A program made the position numbers and the translations under genes. 64,000 nucleotides of DNA from Planctomycetota bacterium (GTDB lineage: Bacteria > Planctomycetota > UBA8742 > UBA2392): the NCBI GenBank assembly GCA_020849795.1, contig JADZFR010000001.1:1-64000 (forward strand). The letters are read 5' to 3'. Positions 16,218-22,916 of the stretch are shown one piece after another. Numbering within the stretch: the stretch's first letter is position 1; each line of letters begins with the position of its first letter. The notes under the pieces were generated by a model. That model was given only the letters and a program-made list of their open reading frames with translations. It made no database searches and was not told where the DNA came from.

Positions 16218-17324
16218 CTATGCCCGCGACACAACGTAAGCCGCGTGGTTGCCACTGATACTGCGCGCATCGTGCAGGATGCGCGTTGGCGCGACCCGAT
16301 CGGAAACCGGGCGGCCGTTGGCCAGCGGCGCGTAGCCTTCGCCGTGGTGCAGCATCAGCACGTTGGCTGCAAACTGCTGCGCTCCGGCACTGGCATATTG
16401 CCCAAAGCTGCCCAGGTGGCTGACAGACGGTACAGCGTACCGGGCGCCCCTGTATGCGATAGCCGAGCGGCTGGTGCCGTCCCGCGCGGTGGTCACCAGG
16501 TCAACGGCGCCCGCAGACTTCATGGCCAGCGATGCCACATCGTCACTGCCGACGTCATGGCGCCCGAGGGCAGTGCGCTCAATGCGCGCCAGTGCCGCGC
16601 GCGGCGAGTCATCGCGTTCCAGCACCGCCACGGCAGCGCCATCACCGGGAATGACCGTGCCGCGACTTGCGTCGGGGTCTATCCCCTGTTGCGACAAGTC
16701 GAGCGTAAACTGGTGCAGCCGCGATCCGCATTCGTGCAACAGGTCGGTCAGCTCGTCGGCGCCGCCGACAAGGATCACGTCTGCGCGGCGCTGTTCCAGC
16801 AGGCTGCACGCGGTGTCGAGTGCCGCTTCGAAGCAGATGTCGCGCTGCGCAGTGGTCAGGTTCACGCCCGTTGCATGGATGTCCAGCGCGACCTGGCTGG
16901 CAAGAATGCCATGCACGCTGTTCATGAATTGCAGTGGCGACGCGTGTTGCGCGCCTTGCTCAAGCCACGAGTCAACAAACTTCTGCGTCACCTCAAGGGC
17001 ACCCATGCTGGTGCCGAAGACCACCCCGAGCTTCGCCGGGTCCATGCCCGCCGGGTCAAGCCCGGCTTGCTGCAGCGCCTGCCGCGATGCCACGGCACTC
17101 ATCCGTGCCAGTCGGAACATGCGGCGCAATTTCTTGGGTTCAATCAGGCCAGCGGCATCGGCCGGCTGGGCGATGTACGCAGGTGCGGTGACCACGCTAG
17201 CGTCAAGCCTGCGAAACGGGTGGGGCCGACACGGGCACTCTGCGGCAAGCAGCGCGCGCCGAAACGCCCCGGTGTTCGCGCCAAGCGAGCTGACCACGCC
17301 GATGCCTGTGACAATCACGCCCAT
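16218..17324 (-). CDS. Ketosynthase-like protein lacking the catalytic Cys (chain-length-factor-like)
   Basis: A 368-residue thiolase-fold protein. MGVIVTGIGVVSSLGANTGAF and the FGTSMGALE segment place it with beta-ketoacyl-ACP synthases. In active members the nucleophile sits in A-C-A/S-S-G; counting back from ADVILVGGADE, that position here reads AQRDICFEAA, with Asp at the aligned Cys site. The C-terminal NSFGFGG glycine loop is also not recognisable. It is therefore probably a non-catalytic partner, like the KS-beta/CLF subunits of type II PKS or ApeC-type proteins. Its start lies 2 bp after the stop of the GxxExxY-like gene, so translation is likely coupled. Confidence 0.75.
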   Translation of the reverse strand: MGVIVTGIGVVSSLGANTGAFRRALLAAECPCRPHPFRRLDASVVTAPAYIAQPADAAGLIEPKKLRRMFRLARMSAVASRQALQQAGLDPAGMDPAKLGVVFGTSMGALEVTQKFVDSWLEQGAQHASPLQFMNSVHGILASQVALDIHATGVNLTTAQRDICFEAALDTACSLLEQRRADVILVGGADELTDLLHECGSRLHQFTLDLSQQGIDPDASRGTVIPGDGAAVAVLERDDSPRAALARIERTALGRHDVGSDDVASLAMKSAGAVDLVTTARDGTSRSAIAYRGARYAVPSVSHLGSFGQYASAGAQQFAANVLMLHHGEGYAPLANGRPVSDRVAPTRILHDARSISGNHAAYVVSRA

Positions 17325-17326
17325 AC

Positions 17327-17734
17327 TTACACTCGTGGCGCCGGGTTCATGACCCGCCGCATGCCGCCCCGGATGGAGGGCGTGCCGAATCCCAGTAGAA
17401 GTCCCATCGGCAAACCGCTGACGCGCAACTGCGCCTGGATCGCCATATCGTGCGCGGCGGTCAGGGTTGGCTCACTGTGTGCGTTCACTACGGCCAGTCC
17501 GTTGACCACCAGCGGCAGCAGCGCTCCTTTGTCAATTCGAAGATCCCGGTACAGCACGGGTACGGCAATGTTGCGCTGCACCGTTACCTTCATCAGGGTG
17601 AGTTCATGGCTCAGGCACTGCAGGTACAACTCCGGTTCAAGCCCGCGGCCCAGGGCGGCGTACACCTGTTCGGCGGCAATGAACACCGCTTCGTACAGCT
17701 GGTCAAGTTCAACCTTGCGCCGGGAGTCCATCAT
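17327..17734 (-). CDS. Degenerate GxxExxY-family protein (PD-(D/E)XK fold)
   Basis: A 135-residue protein. It follows the GxxExxY family along its length: an N-terminal helix, then GRGLEPELYLQCLSHEL, VQRNIAVPVLYRDLRI, a core strand pair, and the C-terminal SGLPMGLLLGFGTPS. In the family, the nuclease-fold residues D and ExK sit in the core (forms like RIDLLV and VELKA). Here these read LLPLVV and VVNAHS, so Asp, Glu and Lys are all lost. It is likely a non-catalytic binding protein. The start overlaps the upstream ketosynthase stop by 4 bp (ATGA) and its stop is 2 bp from the next gene. Role in the cluster unknown. Confidence 0.7.
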   Translation of the reverse strand: MMDSRRKVELDQLYEAVFIAAEQVYAALGRGLEPELYLQCLSHELTLMKVTVQRNIAVPVLYRDLRIDKGALLPLVVNGLAVVNAHSEPTLTAAHDMAIQAQLRVSGLPMGLLLGFGTPSIRGGMRRVMNPAPRV

Positions 17735-18948
17735 TCGCTCCTGCTGAAAATCAGGGCCGCGTTGTTGCCGCCAAAACCAAAACTGTTCGACAACACGTGC
17801 TTCACTGACGCCTGCCTGGGCTGCAGCACCAGGTCGATTCCCGGCTCCGGGTCGTGCGTGCCCAGGTTCTGCGGCAGCTCACCCAGTTGCATTGCGCGCA
17901 CAGAGACCACGGCTTCCACGCCGCCCGCGGCCGCCAGCGTGTGGCCAAAAAAGCGCTTGGTGCTGCTGACGGGTGTGCGGTCGCCGAACACCTGTGCAAT
18001 GGCCCTGGACTCGACGTCGTCGTTGTCGCGTGTCGCCGTCCCGTGCGCATTGATGTAGCCGATGTCAGGCGCGCTCAACCCGGCCTGGGCAAGCGCGGCG
18101 GTCATGGCCTCGATGGCGCCGCGGCCCTGCGGGTGCGGTGCCGTCAGGTGGTGCGCGTCGCAGGAATGCCCATAGCCTGTCAGCAGCGCCAGCACGTTTG
18201 CGCCGCGCGCCTTTGCGTGGGCCACGCTCTCGAGTACCAGCACGCCCGCGCCTTCACCAACCATCATGCCCTGCCGCTGCCGATCAAAGGGGCGCGGCCC
18301 GTCGGGGCTCACGACCTTCAGGCTGCAAAACCCGTTGAACACGATGTTGCTCAGGCTGTCGGCACCGCCGGCCAGCATTACATCGCTGCGGCCGCTGCGT
18401 ATGACTTCGGCTGCAAGCCCGATTGCGTTGGCTGCGCTGCTGCACGCCGTCAGGAAATTCAACGTCGGGCCGGGCAGGCCGAATATCCGCGCCATCAGGT
18501 CCAGCGTGTTCGCGCCCTCGTGTACGAGCAGGCCCGCGTAGGAACGCTTGCCGGTATCGCCCGCGGCTGCACTCTCTATGGCGCCGATGTACACAGCTTC
18601 GCTGGTCAGAGTGCCGCAGACACTTTGGCCCATGTACGCGCCCGCGCGCGCCTTTGCCAAGGCAGGCGCCGCAAGGCGCGCCTGCTGAAGTGCCTCATGA
18701 GTTGCGACTAGTGCAAGCATGTCCGAGCGCGACATGCGTGGCTGCAACTCAAGCGCCGGCAGGTGGTCTTCCAGGCGGGGGCCGCGATACTCGCCGACCG
18801 GAAAGTGCAGCGGGCTCTGCCACAAACTGAGCGGTCCCACGCCCTCGCGGCCCTGCTTCAAAGCGGCGTCCATCGCCGCCACGCCACGGCCGGTGGCGCC
18901 GATCACGCCAAGGCCGGTGATAGCAACGGGCGCCGCCTGTGCAGCCAT
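17731..18948 (-). CDS. Beta-ketoacyl-ACP synthase (active KS)
   Basis: A 405-residue FabF-like condensing enzyme that extends an ACP-bound acyl chain with malonyl-ACP. The complete Cys-His-His set is visible: TACSSAANAIG (about residue 170), NAHGTATRDNDD (about 303), and KRFFGHTLAAAGG (about 340), plus the terminal NSFGFGGNNAALIF loop. It is followed by the GxxExxY-like gene with a 4-bp overlap, and by the Cys-less ketosynthase homologue, which could be its heterodimer partner. The ACP gene lies 12 bp upstream in the same operon. Confidence 0.9.
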   Translation of the reverse strand: MAAQAAPVAITGLGVIGATGRGVAAMDAALKQGREGVGPLSLWQSPLHFPVGEYRGPRLEDHLPALELQPRMSRSDMLALVATHEALQQARLAAPALAKARAGAYMGQSVCGTLTSEAVYIGAIESAAAGDTGKRSYAGLLVHEGANTLDLMARIFGLPGPTLNFLTACSSAANAIGLAAEVIRSGRSDVMLAGGADSLSNIVFNGFCSLKVVSPDGPRPFDRQRQGMMVGEGAGVLVLESVAHAKARGANVLALLTGYGHSCDAHHLTAPHPQGRGAIEAMTAALAQAGLSAPDIGYINAHGTATRDNDDVESRAIAQVFGDRTPVSSTKRFFGHTLAAAGGVEAVVSVRAMQLGELPQNLGTHDPEPGIDLVLQPRQASVKHVLSNSFGFGGNNAALIFSRSE

Positions 18949-18960
18949 GGGTGTGCTTGA

Positions 18961-19218
18961 CTACTTGGTGCGATGCTCGTGAACGAAGTTCGCGAGCGAG
19001 TTTAGCGTGGCGAAGGCCTGCCTGCCGACTTCGCTGCTGCCGATCTTGGCGCCGAAAGTCGTTTCCATGAGCATGACCAGCTCAAGCGCGTCCACGCTGT
19101 CCAGGCCCAGACCCTCGCCAAACAGCGGCGCTTGCGGGTCCACACCCGCCGGATCCACGTCTTCAAGGTTCAGGTGATCGATGATCAGTGTCTTGATCTG
19201 GTCTACGAGTGCATCCAC
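18961..19218 (-). CDS. Acyl carrier protein (first of two in the cluster)
   Basis: An 85-residue ACP if the GTG at 19218 (VDALVDQIK) is used; AGGGCAGGG lies about 8 nt upstream. An ATG at 19245 would add nine residues. The 4'-phosphopantetheine attachment Ser is in GLGLDSVDALEL. The acidic helix II that docks partner enzymes is clear (ALELVMLMETTF). It heads the minus-strand operon with the two ketosynthase-type genes and is divergent from the ketoreductase gene across a short shared promoter region. Likely the dedicated carrier of this cluster, not the housekeeping AcpP. Confidence 0.88.
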   Translation of the reverse strand: MDALVDQIKTLIIDHLNLEDVDPAGVDPQAPLFGEGLGLDSVDALELVMLMETTFGAKIGSSEVGRQAFATLNSLANFVHEHRTK

Positions 19219-19269
19219 TGGCGAAACCCTGCCCTTCGGCCCCATGCATCGCGGCCTGTTGGCGCGCGG

Positions 19270-19310
19270 TGAAGGCGCTAATATACGCACCCTTTACGCT
19301 TACTGTAAAG
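19270..19310. promoter_or_regulatory. Divergent promoter / operator candidate between ACP and ketoreductase genes
   Basis: The 113-bp gap between the divergent ACP and FabG-like genes holds an AT-rich TAATATAC stretch (19279-19286) that can serve as a -10 on either strand. A perfect inverted repeat CTTTAC-N7-GTAAAG (19292-19310) lies downstream. Its symmetry suits a dimeric regulator. No adjacent transcription factor gene is present. Inference from sequence only. Confidence 0.4.
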
Positions 19311-19331
19311 CATCCGGAACGGAGACAGCCT

Positions 19332-20057
19332 TTGTCCAAAATTGCACTCGTGACTGGCGCGTCACGGGGTATCGGCCGCGCGATTGCTGAGCGCCTGGCG
19401 CGTGACGGATACCGCATCTGGGTCAATTACTCTGGCAGCAAAGAGGCAGCCGAAAGCGTTTGCGCCCAGATTGCGCAGGCCGGCGGCAGCGCATTGCCGG
19501 TGCAGTTCAATGTCGCCGACGGCGAAGCCACTACCCGTGCCATTGAGGCCCTGATCGAAGCCGAAGGCGGGCCCGACGTCGTCGTCAGCAACGCCGGCAT
19601 CACCCGCGACGGCTTGATGGCCACGATGTCGGCCAAAGAATGGAACGAGGTTTTGAACACCAACCTCGGGGGATTCTTTCATGTTTCAAAGGCCTGTCTG
19701 CGTCCCATGTTGCGAAAACGCGCTGGGCGCATTATCGCAATCTCAAGCCTCAGCGGTGAAGCGGGCAATCCCGGCCAAGTCAACTATTCGGCCAGCAAGG
19801 CAGGGCTGATCGGGGCATGCAAGGCACTGGCCAAGGAAATCGCCAGCCGCAACATTACCGTGAACGTCGTTGCGCCCGGGTTTGTGGTTACGGATATGGT
19901 CAAGGAGCTTCCGCAAGACGAGCTTGCAAAGATGATCCCGCTGAAACGCTTTGGCCGACCCGAAGAAATTGCAGCGGCGGTGGCGTTTCTGGCCTCTGAT
20001 GAAGCCGGCTACATCACGGGCCACGTGCTGAGTGTAAACGGAGGCATGTACATATAG
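19332..20057 (+). CDS. fabG: 3-oxoacyl-ACP reductase (SDR family)
   Basis: A 241-residue short-chain dehydrogenase that reduces 3-ketoacyl-ACP to 3-hydroxyacyl-ACP with NADPH. The cofactor motif VTGASRGIGRAIAERLARDG starts about residue 8. The catalytic tetrad is visible as Asn (NTNLGGFF), Ser (ISSLSGEAG) and YSASK. The start is a TTG at 19332 with CGGAG about 8 nt upstream. It opens the plus-strand half of the acyl-chain cluster and would supply the ketoreduction step for its ketosynthases. Confidence 0.92.
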   Translation: MSKIALVTGASRGIGRAIAERLARDGYRIWVNYSGSKEAAESVCAQIAQAGGSALPVQFNVADGEATTRAIEALIEAEGGPDVVVSNAGITRDGLMATMSAKEWNEVLNTNLGGFFHVSKACLRPMLRKRAGRIIAISSLSGEAGNPGQVNYSASKAGLIGACKALAKEIASRNITVNVVAPGFVVTDMVKELPQDELAKMIPLKRFGRPEEIAAAVAFLASDEAGYITGHVLSVNGGMYI

Positions 20058-20097
20058 GCTCGCAGCATTTTCACGCTGATTTTGCCGAACGCTGAAC

Positions 20098-21318
20098 ATG
20101 AGTGAACGGGTTTTCATTACTGGCCTTGCCGCAATCTCCTGCCTGGGCAACACTTTGGCCGAGATTGAAGCATCCTTGCGCGCCGGAAGTTGCGGCATAG
20201 TCGTCGACGAACGGCGGCGCGAGCTGGGCTTTCGGTCGCCGCTGACGGGCGCGGTGAGGGGGTTTGATCCCAAGGCGCGCCTGGACCGCAAAGCGCGCAA
20301 GACTATGCACGAAAGCGGGCAGTGGCAGGCGTTTTCGGTACTCGAAGCGGTTGAGCACGCCGGTTTGCAGCCGGTACATCTGCGAACGCCGCGGACCGGC
20401 CTGATCATCGGCAACGACAGCACCAGCGCACCGAACGTCGAAATTGCAGATGCGGTGCGCCGCGACCGCACGACGCAGCAGCTTGGCAGCGGGTACATTT
20501 TTCAGGCCATGAACAGCAGCCCGACGATGAACCTGAACACACTGCTCGGCACCCAGGGCGCGGCCTGGACCCTGGCAGCGGCCTGTGCCAGCGGAGCCCA
20601 TGCGGTAGGCCAGGGCTATCTTCTGATCAAGGCCGGCATGCAGGATGTCGTGATCACAGGCGGAATGCAGGAGATCACGTGGGAGAGCATGGCAAGTTTC
20701 GACGCGCTGGGAACGTTCAGTTTGCGCGTCGATGAACCGACCCGGGCAAGTCGCCCGTTTGACAGGTCTCGCGACGGGCTTGTGCCCAGTGGCGGCGCGG
20801 CCACGGTGATTCTTGAGAGCGAGAGCCACCTCAGAGCCCGCGGCGGCAAACCGCTATGTGAGGTTACCGGCTACGCATTCTCAAGCGATGGCGAGCACCT
20901 GACGCTGCCCAGCGGCGACGGCGCGCGGCGTGCCATGCAGGGCGCGCTGCACAATGCAAAACTTGACGCGTCAAGTATTGACTACATCAATGCGCATGCC
21001 ACCAGCACGCCAATCGGCGACGCCAAAGAAGCCGGGGCGATTCGCGAAGTGTTTGGCGAGCACACGCCGGTCAGCAGCACCAAGAGCATGACCGGCCACG
21101 AATGCTGGATGAGCGGCGCCTCAGAAGTGCTGTATACCGCGCTGATGATGCGCGGCGGGTTCATCGCGCCGAACATCAACTTCGAGGCACAGGAAGCCGA
21201 CGCGCCGCGTATCAGCATTTCGGCAACCGTGCTTGAGCGCCGGTTGCGCAACGCGCTGGTCAACAGTTTCGGCTTCGGCGGGACAAACGCCGGCATCGTG
21301 CTGAAGTCGCTGGAATAG
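20098..21318 (+). CDS. Beta-ketoacyl-ACP synthase (FabB-like, active)
   Basis: A 406-residue condensing enzyme. Catalytic residues: Cys in AACASGAHAVG (about residue 160), His in NAHATSTPIGD (about 300), His in MTGHECWMSGASE (about 335), and the terminal NSFGFGGTNAGIVL loop. The GHECWMSGASE form, with Trp and Met, is common in ketosynthases of polyene/flexirubin-type clusters, as opposed to housekeeping FabF. It follows the ketoreductase by 40 bp and precedes the FAD oxidoreductase by 14 bp on the same strand. Confidence 0.9.
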   Translation: MSERVFITGLAAISCLGNTLAEIEASLRAGSCGIVVDERRRELGFRSPLTGAVRGFDPKARLDRKARKTMHESGQWQAFSVLEAVEHAGLQPVHLRTPRTGLIIGNDSTSAPNVEIADAVRRDRTTQQLGSGYIFQAMNSSPTMNLNTLLGTQGAAWTLAAACASGAHAVGQGYLLIKAGMQDVVITGGMQEITWESMASFDALGTFSLRVDEPTRASRPFDRSRDGLVPSGGAATVILESESHLRARGGKPLCEVTGYAFSSDGEHLTLPSGDGARRAMQGALHNAKLDASSIDYINAHATSTPIGDAKEAGAIREVFGEHTPVSSTKSMTGHECWMSGASEVLYTALMMRGGFIAPNINFEAQEADAPRISISATVLERRLRNALVNSFGFGGTNAGIVLKSLE

Positions 21319-21332
21319 GCAGGAGTGCAGCG

Positions 21333-22859
21333 TTGGAAGCGACCCCGCACGCACCCCGCAACGAACGTGCCGTAGCGCCCACCACGATCATCGTCGGTTC
21401 CGGTATCAGCGGCCTGGCTGCGGCCATTGTGTTGGCCCGGCATGGACGCAAGCCGCTGGTCCTGGAAGCGCACAACGTGCCCGGCGGCTGCATGCAAATG
21501 TTTCAGCGGCGCGCGCCGGACGGCACGATGTGTCGCTTCGATACCGGCGTCCACTATGTGGGTTCGCTTTCTGCCGGGCAATTGATGTGGCGTCTGTTCC
21601 GCTACCTTGGTGTGGACGTCCCGACCCAGCCCATGAATCGCGAGTGCTTTGACCGAATCTCGCTGCCGGGGGGCGATTTCTGCGTGCCCGTGGGCTGGGA
21701 TGCAGTGGGCAGCGCGCTCAAGCGTGAATGCCCCGCGGAAGGCGCCACGGTGGGCACCTGCATTGCGCGCATGAAGGAGGTCGAAGCATCGCTGAACTGG
21801 CACGCGCTGGCCCCCGAGGCCGACGGCGCATACGACCGCAGCTTGTACGAAGTCAGCATAGGCGACTACCTGCGCAGCGTTGGTGCCAGCCCGCGACTGC
21901 GGTCGCTGCTGCTGGCACAGTCGTCGCTGTACGGCGCGCCAAGCCATGCCGCGCCGCTGGCGATCCATGCGCCGGTGGTGGGCAGTGCAATTCAGGGTCC
22001 GCATTACGTTGTAGGGGGTGGAGAGGCGATCACCCATGCGCTGCTTGAGCGGCTGCGTGACCTCGGCGGTGAGTTGCGCACCCGCTCTCCCGTGGTGCGA
22101 GTACTGGTAGAGGGCGATCGTGCCGCCGGCATAGAGTTGCAGGACGGCAGCGTCCTGCATGCCCCCGAAGTCATACTTGCGATGCATCCCCGTGCCGCGC
22201 TGGGGCTGATGCCGCCCGACGCATGGCGCGGCACCCTTCGCGAGCGTCTTGCGGCTGCGCCCGAGTGTGTCGGGCTGTTCTGCGTGTACGGCGTGGCAGA
22301 GGGCGACCTGGATGCGTACGCAGGCAGCAACCATTACCTTCTGCGCGACGACGACCCGGACTGCTTCTATGACCCGTCGCTGCATGGCCCAACCGATGCC
22401 GTGGTCAACCTGCCGCCCACTAGCCCGCGGTTGTTCAGCGCGATGGGTGCTGCGCGCATGGAATGGTTCGAGCGTTGGCATGGCACACGCACACCGCGCC
22501 GCGACGCCGACTATCGCGCGCTGAAGCAGCAATTGACCGACAACATCATGGCCACGGTGCGGCACCGTATGCCGGGGCTGCGGCTGCAGGTGGTCGACGC
22601 CGCCACGCCGTTGACGATTCGTGACTACGCTCGCTATCCCGGTGGCGGCATCTACGGCCTGCAACCGGGGATGTCGGCGCAGGGGCGCAACGGCGTGCGC
22701 CGCCGCACGCGCTATGCCGGTTTGTACGTGACTGGTGCCGGCACCGGGGCCCCCGGCATTCTGGGCGCGTGCGTCACAGGCTTTGCCGTGGCGGGCACCA
22801 TGCTGGGGACTGACGCCCTGATTCGTGAGGTGCGCTCGATGACGGACGCGCCTGCCTGA
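21333..22859 (+). CDS. CrtISO/RetSat-like FAD-dependent oxidoreductase
   Basis: A 508-residue flavoprotein of the phytoene desaturase / carotenoid isomerase / retinol saturase group. The dinucleotide motif IIVGSGISGLAAAIVLARHG begins at about residue 19. GGCMQMFQRR and DTGVHYVGSL follow, as in retinol saturase-like enzymes. The C-terminal substrate/flavin region is GLYVTGAGTGAPGILGACVTG. The start is TTG at 21333, with CAGGAG about 7 nt upstream. Within an acyl-chain cluster it may desaturate, isomerise or saturate a polyene; ladderane and flexirubin loci also carry such genes. Substrate is inference. Confidence 0.82.
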   Translation: MEATPHAPRNERAVAPTTIIVGSGISGLAAAIVLARHGRKPLVLEAHNVPGGCMQMFQRRAPDGTMCRFDTGVHYVGSLSAGQLMWRLFRYLGVDVPTQPMNRECFDRISLPGGDFCVPVGWDAVGSALKRECPAEGATVGTCIARMKEVEASLNWHALAPEADGAYDRSLYEVSIGDYLRSVGASPRLRSLLLAQSSLYGAPSHAAPLAIHAPVVGSAIQGPHYVVGGGEAITHALLERLRDLGGELRTRSPVVRVLVEGDRAAGIELQDGSVLHAPEVILAMHPRAALGLMPPDAWRGTLRERLAAAPECVGLFCVYGVAEGDLDAYAGSNHYLLRDDDPDCFYDPSLHGPTDAVVNLPPTSPRLFSAMGAARMEWFERWHGTRTPRRDADYRALKQQLTDNIMATVRHRMPGLRLQVVDAATPLTIRDYARYPGGGIYGLQPGMSAQGRNGVRRRTRYAGLYVTGAGTGAPGILGACVTGFAVAGTMLGTDALIREVRSMTDAPA

Positions 22860-22916
22860 AATTTGGCACTTCTGCAACGCGCCCTTCCGATTAGATTCAG
22901 TCGTCCTTTCGACACC

